Part shown: positions 32,437-41,913 of the stretch, one piece after another
Layout: each line of letters opens with the position of its first letter
How positions within the stretch are numbered: position 1 is the stretch's first letter
Source of the DNA: a bacterium
Lineage (GTDB): Bacteria; Hinthialibacterota; Hinthialibacteria; H5-UNCL2
Direction of reading: 5' to 3'
Assembly (NCBI GenBank): GCA_015075175.1
Contig: JABTUV010000020.1
Location: 1-45,499 of the forward strand
Length of the DNA: 45,499 nucleotides
Notes under the pieces: model-generated
What the model was told of the DNA's origin: nothing
Database searches by the model: none
Seen by the model: the letters and a program-made list of their open reading frames with translations, nothing else
Position numbers and translations under genes: made by a program

Positions 32437-33773
32437 GCCGGATTGCGCTCCTGGGCGTCGGGCCCCTGCCCATCGAGCATCCCGACCGCACGCACGGTAC
32501 CAGCCTGCGGGCGTGGCAGTTCGCCCGCCCCCTGGCCGAAGCCGGCCACGAGGTGCATCTTCTGACCATGCGCGCCCACAATCGCCTGCGCCGCGACACG
32601 GAAATCCGCCGCGGCCGGCACGGCCGCATCATGTACATGTCGGTGGACGAGGTCGAGCATTTTCACAACGACGACTTCGTGCGCGCATGGCTGAGCGAGG
32701 CGGCGCCGGAGGCGGTGGTGGGCGTCAACCTCTTTCCCGCCATGCGGGCGTGCCAATGCGCCGGAGACCTGCCCCTGTGGGCGGACCTGAACGGTTTTGC
32801 GCTGGGAGAGGCGCAGATGAAAGCGGCGCAGACGGGCGACGACTTCTATCTGCAACATTTCTGGCGCATGGAGCGGGTGGTTCTCCTGCGCGCGGACCAT
32901 TTCTCGACGTGTTCCACGCCGCAACTGCACGCGCTGGTGGGTGAGTTGTCGCTGGCGGGCCGACTGTCGCATCGCACCGCCGGATGCCGGCTGATCGACG
33001 CGGTCCCCAACGCGCGCGCTCCCGAGCCGCCGGCCGGCTCCGCCTTCCACCTGCGCGGCGCCGTCGTGCCTGAGCACGCCTTCATCCTTCTCTGGAGCGG
33101 CGGCTACAATACCTGGCTGGACGGCGACACCATGCTGGAGGCGGTTCTCCTGGCCATGGACGCGGCGGACAGCCTGCATTACGTCTCGACCGGCGGCACG
33201 CTGGACGGCTATGACGAGTTGACCTATCCCGCCTTCAAGCGCGCGGCGGAGGCGAGCCGGCACGCCGCGCGCTTCCATTTCCTGGACTGGATTGCCGGCT
33301 CGGACCTGCCCGGATGCTATCGCGACGCGGACGCGGGCATCAGCGTGGACCGCGACTGCTACGAGGCGCTTCTGGGCGCGCGCAACCGGATGACCGACAT
33401 GCTGCAATACGGCGTGCCCATCGTGTGCACGGAGGGACCGGAGATCGCCCGGGGGGCGGGAGCGGCGGGGGCGGCGCGGCTTTTCCCCTTCGGGGACGCG
33501 CGCGCCGGCGCCGCCGCCATCCTTTCGCTCGTGCACGATCCCGGCGTGCGCCGCGCCATGGGAGAGGCCGGCCGGGCGCTCTTCGCCCGCGCCTATACCG
33601 ACACCATCGCCATGCAGCCGCTCGTGGAATGGTGCAAGCAGCCGCAACGCGCGCCCGACGCGGGAAACGCCCCCCCGCCGCTGGAGTGGGCGGAGCACGA
33701 GGAGGGCGGGCGTTCTCCGCGCTTCTTGCGTCACCTGGTCCAGAAAATCGGGATGTTGCATCCCGAAAGGTGA
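32433..33773 (+). CDS. Glycosyltransferase (GT4-like)
   Basis: 446 aa. The N-terminal Rossmann-like half begins SRIALLGVGPLPIEHPDRTH and has SLRAWQFARPLAEAGHEVHL, typical of GT-B enzymes; the C-terminal half shows FILLWSGGYNTWLDGDTMLE, CYRDADAGISVDRDCYEALL and RMTDMLQYGVPIVCTEGPEI, the donor-site region. GTG start overlaps the mutS stop by four bases, which is a surprising partner for a repair gene and may simply reflect dense packing. Followed four bases later by a HAD phosphatase. Acceptor and donor are unknown. The C-terminal 50 residues are proline- and charge-rich. Confidence 0.78.
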   Translation: MSRIALLGVGPLPIEHPDRTHGTSLRAWQFARPLAEAGHEVHLLTMRAHNRLRRDTEIRRGRHGRIMYMSVDEVEHFHNDDFVRAWLSEAAPEAVVGVNLFPAMRACQCAGDLPLWADLNGFALGEAQMKAAQTGDDFYLQHFWRMERVVLLRADHFSTCSTPQLHALVGELSLAGRLSHRTAGCRLIDAVPNARAPEPPAGSAFHLRGAVVPEHAFILLWSGGYNTWLDGDTMLEAVLLAMDAADSLHYVSTGGTLDGYDELTYPAFKRAAEASRHAARFHFLDWIAGSDLPGCYRDADAGISVDRDCYEALLGARNRMTDMLQYGVPIVCTEGPEIARGAGAAGAARLFPFGDARAGAAAILSLVHDPGVRRAMGEAGRALFARAYTDTIAMQPLVEWCKQPQRAPDAGNAPPPLEWAEHEEGGRSPRFLRHLVQKIGMLHPER

Positions 33774-33777
33774 CGCC

Positions 33778-34521
33778 ATGCCCATCCGCGCCGTGCTTTT
33801 CGACAAGGGACGGACGCTGACGACCGACGCGCGGTTCGACGTGGCGGCCGGCCTCTCGCAGCTTTACGCGCGGCTTGCGGTCCCCGGCGCGCCCGCTCTG
33901 GAGGAGTTCATCGCCTCCGGCCAGGCCCTGCGCGAGGAACTCCTGCCCCGCCGCGACGATTGCGACCTGGAAATCAGCTGCGGCCAGTTTCTCACCACCC
34001 TCTTGGAGTCCAACGGCATCTTGACCGACTGCGAGGGCGCCGAGTTGGAGCGGCTCTTCTATTCCGCCGCGGTCAGCGCCGAACCGGAACCGGGCGCCGA
34101 GGCGACGCTGCGCACGCTGCGGTCGTTGGGCGCGCGCACCGGCATGCTCTCCAATACGTTCTTTTCCCATTCCCTGCTTGCCGAAGAGATGAAGGCGCTG
34201 GGACTGTACGAACTGCTGGACGTTTTCCTTTGCAGTTCGACCTACGGCGTGCGCAAGCCGCATCGGTTGATCTTCCAGATCGCGTTGGCGCGGCTGGGGA
34301 CGCGGCCCGGGGAGACGCTGTTCGTCGGCGACCATCCGCGCGACGACATCGACGGCGCCAATCGCGCGGGAATCGTGTCCGTGTGGTATAATCCGCAGGC
34401 GAAACCGCGCCCCGCAGGCATGGAGCCGCGCTATGAAATCCGGCGGCTGTTGGATGTGGTCGCCATAGTGGAGGCCGGGGAGAGCTCGCGCAGCGACGCG
34501 GAGAGCGTAGAGTTCATGTGA
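33778..34521 (+). CDS. HAD-superfamily hydrolase
   Basis: 247 aa, cap type I by the helical insertion at residues 15-85. Motif I is FDKGRTL: the nucleophile Asp is present, but the second Asp of D-x-D is Gly, as in the FDLGN/FDMGG subgroup of HAD phosphatases. Motif II is the Ser in GMLSNTFF, motif III the Lys in GVRKPHRLIF and motif IV GDHPRDDIDGANRAG. Likely a small-molecule phosphatase; the substrate may relate to the sugar pathway of the adjoining glycosyltransferase (inference). The ATG follows the glycosyltransferase stop by four bases with AAAGGTG upstream. Confidence 0.85.
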   Translation: MPIRAVLFDKGRTLTTDARFDVAAGLSQLYARLAVPGAPALEEFIASGQALREELLPRRDDCDLEISCGQFLTTLLESNGILTDCEGAELERLFYSAAVSAEPEPGAEATLRTLRSLGARTGMLSNTFFSHSLLAEEMKALGLYELLDVFLCSSTYGVRKPHRLIFQIALARLGTRPGETLFVGDHPRDDIDGANRAGIVSVWYNPQAKPRPAGMEPRYEIRRLLDVVAIVEAGESSRSDAESVEFM

Positions 34522-34589
34522 GACCCATCCGTCCCATACGTCCTATACGTCGCATCCCCCTCACCCAACCCTCTCCCGCGGGGAGAGGG
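34521..34589. repeat. Family F tandem repeat followed by a CCCTCTCCC hairpin (family B)
   Basis: 34521-34556 consists of four 9-mers AGACCCATC, CGTCCCATA, CGTCCTATA, CGTCGCATC, starting on the stop codon of the HAD gene. At 34569-34589 the palindrome CCCTCTCCCGCGGGGAGAGG follows; its relative is at 7374-7407. The hairpin is between convergent genes and could terminate both. Confidence 0.8.
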
Positions 34590-34592
34590 CTT

Positions 34593-35322
34593 TCATTTCC
34601 CGAAACGCAGTTTCAAGAGGTCCCAGATCATTCCCGGAGCGTCGCGGTGCAGGCGGACGCGGCTGCCGGAGGAGTCGCTCCAGCGCACGGGGACCTCGCG
34701 GATGACGGCGTCGGGACAGGCGCGCGAGAGCGTCCAGAGGACGTCCACGTCGAAGGTCCAGCCGCGGCTCTTGATATGCGCAAGCAGGGGCCGCAGCCGG
34801 TCGGCTGAGAACGCCTTGGCGCCGCACTGCGTGTCGCGGATGCGCCAACCGAAAAGCAGGCGCACGAGGCGGTTGAAGACGCGCGAGGCCAGCCGCCGCG
34901 GCCAGGGCTGCCGCAAGGGCACGATCGAGTCGGGCAGCCAGCGCGAGCCGATGGCCGCATCCGCTCCCGCCAGCACTTCCTCGGCCAGACGATTCAGGCT
35001 GTCGCCGTCGGTGCTGCCGTCGGCGTCGGCGAACAGCCAGACGCGCCCGCGCGCGCGGCAGAATCCCCAGAATCGCCCCGCCCTGCCGATGCGCCCGAGA
35101 ATGTCCACGGAATCAGCCGGATGATGCTGCCTGCGGCGCGACCAGTTGCGGCGTCTTGTCCGAGCAGTTGTTGGTCACCACGATCAACTCGAAGTTCTCG
35201 CCCCAACGGTCTTCCAGCGACAGGAGATAAGCGCGCAGGGTCAGGAGGATGCGTCCCTCCTCGTTGTAGGCGGGGATGATGAGGGAGACGTCGAGGGGAG
35301 GGGTCGGCTCGTTCACCGTCAC
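34593..35322 (-). pseudogene. Glycosyltransferase family 2 (dolichyl-phosphate glycosyltransferase-like), frameshifted near 35050-35150
   Basis: GT-A enzyme. N-terminal part VNEPTPPLDVSLIIPAYNEE, ENFELIVVTNNCSDKTPQLV reads well from GTG 35322. Then between about 35150 and 35050 the frame changes more than once (IIRLI, then GRIGRAG). The C-terminal part ARGRVWLFADADGSTDGDSL holds the DxD metal site, followed by RIRDTQCGAKAFSADRLRPL and WTFDVDVLW, both typical of DPG/DPM synthases and other GT2 polyprenol-phosphate enzymes. Total about 240 aa, a normal length. The GTG overlaps the STAS-like gene stop (GTGA). Probably a membrane-associated polyprenyl-phosphate sugar synthase. Confidence 0.78.
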
Positions 35323-36404
35323 CTCGGTTTGGGGCGGCGCGGGAGCGGCCGCGGCCCGTGGCCGCCGCTGGAAATCGAGGTGATTTTCCAGCTGTCGCCC
35401 AGACGCGCGAGGCGGAAGACCTGGCGCAACTCGCGCCGGCCCAGGCTGTCCACCTCGCCGCGCACGCAGTCCACGGTCGCCTTCTCGCCCTCGATGACGT
35501 TCTCGCGGTGCAGGCGCAGGAAATAGTATTGCGGGACGGGGCCGCTCCGGGCCAGGTTCTCGAAGACCTCGCGGCGCCTGCGTATGTAATCCTGGCGGGA
35601 ACCGCCGAGGAGGGCGGGCGCCAGGCAGTCCGCCTCGGCCTCGAAGTTCATGCTGTTGGCGGCCTCGATGTAGCGCTTGACCACGGCGGAGGGCGCCTCG
35701 GCGGGCGCCCTCGGCGGCGCCGGCGCGGCCATCCGCGGCGCCGGCGGCGCCTGGTCCAGCGGTCCCTGCGCGTGGTCGATCTCGTAGATCGTCCGTACGG
35801 CGATCGGCGGCGGAGCCGGCGCCTCCTCCCTCTTCGTGCCGCCGGCCTTGGACGGCAGTCCCAAACGCGCGTCCGTCTCCCCCGCTACTTCCACCCAGTT
35901 GACGCGAAAATACTTGCAACTGCGCGGATTGCCGATCATCTGCGCGTACTCGTGCGTGCACACGTGGCGCGCGTCCTCCCGCGACAGCACCTTGTTGAAC
36001 ACGCAGTCGTGGCGGTCGCAGAAGAGCTGTCCCGCGGCCGGCCCGACCGCCGAAAGCTCGAGCGCGGACTGCTTCTGGAAGACCTCATCCAACGTGGAGT
36101 AGCAGGGTACGGTGAACGCGGGGCCCATGGCGCGAATCTCCTGCAGGACCTCCGGTCCGGCGGCTGCGATGGCCACCTCGCGATTCTGCTCGCTCGCCGC
36201 CAGGCGCACCCGATTGAAGGCGTACAGCGCCTCCGGAGCCACCCCCTCCACATCTCCCAGGTCCAGCACGATGTTCCCTGTCGCCGACGCCAACACGCCC
36301 CCCAACTGCCGCTCCAGCTCCTCCACGTAATCCAGGCTGATCACGCCAAGAAATATGCGCACCACGCAGTAGTCGCCGTATTCCTCAAGGTCGAAGTAAG
36401 CCAT
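35319..36404 (-). CDS. STAS-like domain protein with a cysteine/histidine cluster and an NTF2-like C-terminus
   Basis: 361 aa, soluble. Residues 1-105 (YGDYCVVRIFLGVISLDYVE, GNIVLDLGDVEGVAPEALYA, REVAIAAAGPEVLQEI) resemble an anti-sigma-factor antagonist STAS domain, but the usual phospho-serine loop (DxSG) reads DLGDVEGV. Residues about 125-175 carry a Cys/His group: FCDRHDCVFN, HVCTHEYAQ, NPRSCKYFRVNW, suggesting a zinc or Fe-S site. After a proline/alanine linker, the last 110 residues (KRYIEAANSMNFEAEADCLA, RREVFENLARSG, LRQVFRLARLGDSWKITSIS) look NTF2/SnoaL-like. I know no named family with this order. Start ATG 36404; followed by GT2 with a four-base overlap. Confidence 0.6.
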   Translation of the reverse strand: MAYFDLEEYGDYCVVRIFLGVISLDYVEELERQLGGVLASATGNIVLDLGDVEGVAPEALYAFNRVRLAASEQNREVAIAAAGPEVLQEIRAMGPAFTVPCYSTLDEVFQKQSALELSAVGPAAGQLFCDRHDCVFNKVLSREDARHVCTHEYAQMIGNPRSCKYFRVNWVEVAGETDARLGLPSKAGGTKREEAPAPPPIAVRTIYEIDHAQGPLDQAPPAPRMAAPAPPRAPAEAPSAVVKRYIEAANSMNFEAEADCLAPALLGGSRQDYIRRRREVFENLARSGPVPQYYFLRLHRENVIEGEKATVDCVRGEVDSLGRRELRQVFRLARLGDSWKITSISSGGHGPRPLPRRPKPR

Positions 36405-36997
36405 TTGGTTTGTACCCTTGCACGTTGCATCCACCACGGCATCGCACGGTGATGGCGGGATGGTAAGAAAGACGCTGGAACAAGTCAAGCCGCGCACGCC
36501 GCTCAAGGGTCGCGCGAACCTCGCGCGAGATTCCCGTCGCGTCAACCGATGGGAAAGAAGATCCCTCATTTCGACCGAAGCACGCTGTCATTTCGACCGA
36601 AGCACGCTGTCATTTCGACCGAAGCACGCTGTCATTTCGACCGAAGGGAGAAATCTTCTACCTCGCACTCGCCCCACGGTGACGGCGGGAGAGATTTCTC
36701 CCTTCGGTCGAAATGACAGCTCAATTCCACCGGAACCGTGACGACTTGCTGGCGCAGGTCCGCGCGGTTTGCAGCCGAGAATTCTAGCGACTGCACCCGC
36801 CGATCCCCAATTCCTTGACTTTCGCTGGGGTGGTTCATAACATGAAGGAAAGTTCGTTGTTCGTGATCGCGCTCGATCACGATTAAGATGACGAACGGCA
36901 GCGGCTGTCGCTGCGGATGAGCGGGGGTGCACGTCGGTTTGTCTCTCGACCGGTCTTCCCGCGTCCACGAATCACCGGCTTGGGGGAAAGAGGATCG
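36405..36997. other. Gene-free gap of about 590 bases dominated by repeats
   Basis: No credible gene. It contains the amplified family A palindrome at 36566-36720 and a short GATTAAG/ATCGCGCTCGATCACG patch at 36865-36890, recalling the tracts at 3562-3822. The divergent genes on each side (STAS-like, minus; amylase fragment, plus) must have their promoters here, but no consensus pair is obvious. Confidence 0.5.
36566..36720. repeat. Family A palindrome, copy 2, with a 22-base partial unit amplified in tandem
   Basis: Three perfect 22-base units TCATTTCGACCGAAGCACGC + TG start at 36566, 36588 and 36610, then a fourth continues into the full arm at 36632. Arms 36628-36656 and 36692-36720 are 29-base perfect inverted repeats. 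Only the left arm is amplified, and the units are contiguous with no spacers. Confidence 0.92.
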
Positions 36998-37552
36998 ATG
37001 GTCGCCCACGTCAGTACACTTGCCCGAGCGATGGCGCCGGCGGCGGACTACGCCTGTTATCCGCTGGGCTTTGCGGTGTCGGCGCGGGCGCGGCGACAAT
37101 TGGAGTTCGACGCCATCGTGGCCGGCGCGGAGTCGGAGGCGGCCGCGGGCCGGCTTCTGGCCGAACGGCTGCGCGCGCGGGCGGCGGCGCGCGACAGCTC
37201 CCCCCCCATCTACGCCTCTGAGATAACTACCCTGGGCGTCCTCTGGGACATTCTGCGCTTTCTCATCGATCACTACGTCCTGGACGAGCAGCCGGGGGCG
37301 CTGACGCGCGGGGTGTACTGGGCCGGCGTGCGGCAGGGTTGGGAGACGCCGGAGCGCTCGGTCGCCGCCCTGGTCGAGCTCTTCCCTCCCGAGGAAGTGG
37401 CGCGGGGAGAACGCAGCGCGCGCCAGCTGTTGGACGGGCACGCCGGCCGGCATCCGGGCCGCGACCTGGCGCGGGCCTCGAGAGACATTCGAGGCGATTA
37501 CGGCGCTGGTCAGCTGCCCAGGTTGCGCTGGGCCAGGAAGGATCGGAATTGA
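36998..37552 (+). pseudogene. N-terminal fragment of an alpha-amylase-type protein (tentative), truncated at a junction
   Basis: About 160-185 aa with no complete domain. AAGAGG precedes the ATG at 36998. The pattern [40 protein letters not shown], and [20 protein letters not shown] resembles the N-terminal helical extension of certain large bacterial alpha-amylases (VSR-AARD-Y-FD, INA-GLIDEILHYV, FPP-AVYRGE), from memory. The expected catalytic barrel is absent: after about 37470 the similarity stops and the sequence merges with the PEP carboxylase fragment on the opposite strand. It ends by running into that gene. Function therefore cannot be retained. Confidence 0.4.
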
Positions 37553-39210
37553 CTGAGACCACCTCGCCCTGCTCGGTGATGCGGATCAGGCCGCCGAGCG
37601 GCGAAGGTTGCGCGCGCAGGATGCGATGGCCGGGACCGCCGCTGCGGTCGATGGTCCCGCCCTTGCCGTGAAAGGCGGAGGCGCACGCCGCACTCGTCGG
37701 CCAGCCTGCCAGGCGCCGCTGGCGGTAGAGATACCAGTTGCCGCCAGGTAGCCGCCGTCCTTGTTGAATCGGAATAACCCAGCATGACTTCCTGAACGTC
37801 GCCGCGGCGCGCCAGGTGGGCGCGATAGCGCCGGTCCTGCCACAACTCGGCCATGACCGCGTCGCAGCGTTCCAGGTCGTCTATGGTTTCAAAGAGGGGC
37901 ACGAGGTCGACCTCGGTCAGGCGGGCGCGACGGGCCAGCGAGAGTAGGCGCCGCAGGTCGTCGGCGTCGCGGGTCATGCTCAGAATGAAGCGATGCGCGG
38001 CGGCGGGCGAGTGCCGGCGCTGCAGGCGGCGCAACGCGCGCAGCTCCGCCAGGACCGCCGCTCCGCCGTGGGCGTGCAGCCGGTCGTGATGGTCGCGGAA
38101 GTCCAGCTCGGCCAGATGGAAACCGAACACGCGGTCCTGCGTGACCAGGCGCGTCAGGCGCCCCGCGGCGGCCCGCGGCGCCCGCCGCCGCCCCAGCTCC
38201 TCCCGCATCGACTCCAACTGCGCGACGAACTCCTCCGCCGACAATCCCGGCGTTCCCAGTCGCCGTCCAAGTTCGTGCAACCGCCGCCGCAAGCCCTCGG
38301 AGAACTGAACGGAATCCGCGGGCGGCGATTCCAACCGGCCCGGGCGCGGCTCCCATTCCAGCGGATGAGCGTGGCTCAGTTCCTCCACGAGCAGCCCGCA
38401 CTGCCGCCGGTAGTAGTCGAGTATCAGCGCGCGCTGCCGTTGCATCGCCGCCAGGCTGACCTCGGGCGTGACCAACGGATTGCCGTCGCGGTCGCCGCCG
38501 ATCCAGCTGGCGAAGGTCAGGAATTCACGCGTGCGCTCTATGCCGGGATAGGCGGCGGCCAGCTCGGCGTCGAAAGTGCGATAGAAGTTGGCGACGGTTT
38601 CGAAGATGGTGCGCTCGAAAAAAAACAGGACGTTGTCCACCTCGTCCAGGGGCGTGACGGGCCGCTCGCGCACTTCCAGCGTCTGCCAGAGGACTTCCAG
38701 GATTTCATCCAGGCGGGCGCGGAAGTCGGGATTCTCCAAGTCCCAGTCGGGGCCCCGCGCCAAGCGCATGAGATGGCTCAGCGCGGTGCGACGGCGCGCC
38801 TCGGTGGGATGGGCGGTGAGGACGGGCTCGACCTCTAGCGCCGCCAGGCAGCGGGCGAGCGCCTCGGGAGCCACGCGGGCCGCCCTGAGATTGGAGAACA
38901 GCCAGGCCAGCGACTGCGGCGGAGCCGCCCGCGCCCGCAGATGCCGGATACGCTCCCGCTCTTCGCACAGATTGACCAGTTGAAAAAAGAGGCTGAAAGC
39001 GTGCGCGACCTGGTGCGCTTCCGGCAGGCTCAGGCGCGACAGCAGCCGCCGCTTGGCGCGAATCGCCGCCCGATCCTGCTTTTGCCGGATGGCCTTGGAC
39101 AGCAGCCGGACCTGCTCGATGCGCTCAAACAGCCGCTCGCCCGCCTGCTCGCGGATCATCGCGCCCAGCCGCGTGGTCACAAACCGCACTTCCCGCCGGA
39201 GTTGCTGCAT
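37490..39210 (-). pseudogene. ppc: Phosphoenolpyruvate carboxylase, N-terminal two thirds, truncated and frameshifted
   Basis: About 570 of the usual 880-930 residues. It begins MQQLRREVRFVTTRLGAMIR. The catalytic histidine lies in EVEPVLTAHPTEARRRT and the next conserved block is FASWIGGDRDGNPLVTPEV; then the GYSDS motif near 37790 ([15 protein letters not shown]). From about 37800 to 37510 small indels scramble the FHGKGG-type loop, although [14 protein letters not shown]-like and [10 protein letters not shown]-like pieces remain readable in shifting frames. Homology runs to [13 protein letters not shown] at about 37490 and then stops; the C-terminal 300 residues, including the terminal active-site lysine/arginine region, are absent. 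The enzyme would fix bicarbonate onto PEP to form oxaloacetate. Confidence 0.82.
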
Positions 39211-39285
39211 GGTTGCGGGCTATTATAAAGAGAGAACCAAAGGAACACATAGCTCTGCGTCCCCTGCACGCCGTCATTGCGATCT

Positions 39286-39368
39286 CTGTCATTTCGACCG
39301 CAGGAGAAATCTTCAGCCCTCTTGTGGCTACCTGTGGTTGCAGGATTTCCTGGTGGTCGAAATGACAG
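39286..39368. repeat. Family A palindrome, copy 3 (imperfect)
   Basis: Left arm CTGTCATTTCGACCGCAGGA (39286-39305) continues GAAATCTT; right arm ends GGTGGTCGAAATGACAG (39352-39368). A few mismatches separate it from copies 1 and 2. It fills the gap between ppc and pcm. Confidence 0.8.
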
Positions 39369-39372
39369 TCAC

Positions 39373-39947
39373 TCACGCCGTTCCCCGCGGTACGTATCTT
39401 ACCGGAAAGAGGCGTAACCGATGCGTTCCTGGCCGCGCTTTCGTAAAGCGTGAGCATCTGCACCTGGTCGCCGAGAGGCACCAGGCGGCCGCCGTCGGCG
39501 AGTTGCTGAGTGGCGGGGAATTGCGGAGCGGCGGCGGCCAGCATGACGGCGTCGTAGGGCGCCCTCGTCCGGCCAGCCTTCCAGCCGTCGGCGCAGACCT
39601 GACGCCGGAATAACCGGCGGCCGCCAGGTTGCCGCGGCGAACCCGACAGCCGGGGCAGGATTCCAGCGTGATCACGCGCGCGCCCATCCGGCGGCGACGG
39701 TAGCCTGGTAGCTGCTGCCCCCGCCCACCCAACACCTTGGCGTTGAAGTGACAGCCGCAGCGCCTCCAGCGTCGCGGCGACCACGTGGGGCTGCGGAGAT
39801 GGTCTGTCCCTCGATGTTGATGGATAGTCAGTCAGGCCTGATCTTGGTCGGCGGGGCGCAATGAAGAGACGGCGGGGCACGACGCGCATGGCCGAGAGCA
39901 CGTGGCGGGATCGAGATGCCGCGCGCCTCCAGCTGCCGGCTGACCAT
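39373..39947 (-). pseudogene. pcm: Protein-L-isoaspartate O-methyltransferase, multiply frameshifted
   Basis: Repairs isoaspartyl residues in damaged proteins using S-adenosylmethionine. Pieces recognisable in alternating frames: start MVSRQLEARGIS (39947), VLSAMRVVPRRLFIAP, SPQPHVVAATLEALRLS, ARVITLESCPG, NLAAAGYSG, CADGWK, YDAVMLAAAAPQFPAT, QQLADGGRLV, LGDQVQMLTLYE and, at the end, LFPVRYVP, stop at 39373. Order and spacing match a full 190-200-residue enzyme, so nothing large is missing, but at least six frame changes occur. It lies 31 bases downstream of the GGDEF gene and probably shares its transcript. Confidence 0.8.
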
Positions 39948-39978
39948 GGCCAGGTGCAGCCTGGCGGCGACGCGGTTC

Positions 39979-41606
39979 TCATGCCGGATTGCGCAGCGGC
40001 GGCGCGCTGCCGCGTACGCAGTTGCGCCCTTCCGCCTTGGCCTGCACAGCGCCTCGTCGGTCAGCCGGATCAATCCTCCGGCCGTGCGGCCGCTGTCCGA
40101 AAGGCTCCACCCTGCCGACAGCGTCACCTGCAACCTGAAGCCGGTACCAGCGTCTCCGCTCCACTGCTCCTCGCGATGCGCCTGCCTGCCCAGCCGCTGG
40201 CAACGCGCAGTGCGGCAGGATCACCATGAACTTCCCTCCGTAGCGCGCCACGAAGTCCATCACCCGCACGTTGCCCGAAAGCATCGCCCACTCCGCGCCA
40301 GCACCGGTCGCCCACCTGGTGTCCGTAGTGGCCGTTGACCTTCTTAGCTAATCCAATGAATAATCAGCGCCATCGATGCTGTAGCGTCTGGCGGCGAAGT
40401 TGGCTGGCCAACTGTTCTAAACTGCGATGGCTGTGGAATGCCGTGATGGCGTCTGGAGCGCTAGCATCACCCGCTTGTAGAGGCGGGCGTTTCCAGCGCG
40501 ATGGCGGTCTGCTGGGCGAAACATGGCTGCAGACCTGTCGGTCGGTCCCAGGATGGCCCTTGTGGTGTTCACGTTGATGACGTTGATCATGCCTGCGGGC
40601 GATGAGGGCACGGAGAGCAGCGACGGTGCTGTAGCGTTTATGCGGCGGCCTCGAAGCGCGGGTCTTCATCGAGACTTGACCAGGAGCGCTTGCTCGCGCG
40701 CCACGTAGCCGGAGATGCCGAGTTGACGGGCACGCACCCCTTGGCCTCCGGCAGTCCCCGCCGCCAGTCACCGACAAGTGCGCCTTCCTCGTCCAGGAGC
40801 ATGATCGAGCAGACGTCCGCACCCAGTACCGACGATGCCAGTCTAACATCAGTTGGAGGATCGCTTCATCTTCTGGGCCGAGACTAAGACGCCGCTGATC
40901 TCCTGGGCGATGGAGGAGCCGGCGCAGGCGGGCGGAGAGGGTCTCGTGGTGCCAGCGCCGTGATTGAGATGGCCGCCTGGCTACGATGATGGCCGGAGCC
41001 TGATGCCGCTTTCTGTCGAACTCGTCTTTCTAATGCGTATGTTCCACGATGACGCCCAGCTGCCGGCGCTGGAGGTGATGGGCACGGTGATGGCGCGGGC
41101 GGGCGTGGTCCGCCTTGCGTCGCACGAAGCGTCCGGTCTCCCTGAGGTGTCCGCGATGGCGATCGGGCGACCGCCTGAAATGCTGGCCCTGCGACATTCC
41201 CCTTCCTGGAAGGCGTACGCAGCGTGCGCACCACCCTCGTCCGTGAGTCCCTCCGAGGCCATTGATCGACACCTGCGCCATCCGGCGTCGCCTGCATGAT
41301 CGAGATCGAGTCCGCCGCCACCACCACGTCCTGCACCTACGCACGATCGCCGGCAAATACCCGCAAGTGACAGATAGCTGATGCGAGCTCAATCTCCAGG
41401 AGCAGCCGCATCTGGGTGGAGGCGACGATCCGCATCCGTCCCAGCGTGACGAGGCGTTCGGCCCTGCTCATCGTTTTCACGAACCGATCAGCCGCTGCCC
41501 TGGCCTGGAACTGTCGCAACCGGATGGTCGATCGGTAATTTGAGCTAACACTGCCGAGTTGTCGGGTCAAACAAAATCTCCTTTGACTTTGAGTGATTTC
41601 CACCAT
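39979..41606 (-). pseudogene. GAF-type sensor / GGDEF diguanylate cyclase, multiply frameshifted
   Basis: About 540 aa if restored. Reading from 41606: a first region with FVKTMSRAERLVTLGRMRIV and LLLEIELASA, then a GAF-like region (VVVAADSISIMQATPDGA, RPIAIADTSG, FVRRKADHARP, ITVPI, WASSWNIRI). It ends in a cyclase domain: VNGHYGHQVGDRCWRGVG, FVARYGG-KFMVILPH, VTLSAG, LTDEAL, QAKAEGRNCVR. The active-site loop now reads RYGGKF where GG(D/E)EF is expected, and one codon seems lost, so activity cannot be judged. C-terminal order GAF then GGDEF implies a c-di-GMP synthase controlled by a small ligand or redox signal. Indels occur roughly every 30-60 bases. Confidence 0.7.
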
Positions 41607-41913
41607 ACTTCTATAAATAACGTAAAAATCAGGCTACAGCGTTATTGTAAATGGGAGTTTTCCGGCCCGTCGCGCCTGACGATTGCGCCGCACCGCTGGG
41701 CATCCTGCCGGCGCGGGATATAATGACGCGCCGGCCAGCCAGCGCAGTCCACAGGGCGCCCTGGGACCTTGGTGGTGGTGGACTAACCAACCGGCCTGGA
41801 TGACGATTGCGGATTCGTGATCACTCGTAATCCGTAATCGAGGGTCGAGTACGATCAAGAGCAAGAGCCAGATTATGGGCAAGAGCGAGATTACGGTCAC
41901 GCCCGCCGGAGGG
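41607..41913. other. Divergent gap with GATTACG-type tract
   Basis: No gene identified. About 41640-41745 is unremarkable; 41811-41890 holds words such as ACTCGTAATCCGTAATCG and AAGAGCGAGATTACG, like those at 3562-3822. Promoters for the GGDEF gene (minus) and the GspA-like gene (plus) should lie here, but indels make any match unreliable. Confidence 0.4.

Noticed and set aside
32268-33806. 512-codon minus-strand frame opposite the glycosyltransferase
   Set aside because: Antisense shadow; the plus-strand gene has family motifs and coupled overlaps.
33778-34521. HAD protein inactive because the second aspartate of motif I is glycine
   Set aside because: Active HAD phosphatases with FDLGN or FDMGG motifs are known, so this change alone does not show inactivity.
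36566-36656. Possible CRISPR array in the 22-base tandem units
   Set aside because: The units are contiguous with no spacers, and they are fragments of the family A palindrome arm.
39979-40300. Degenerate, inactive GGDEF site (RYGGKF)
   Set aside because: The site lies in a zone of dense indels and one codon appears lost, so the residue change cannot be trusted.
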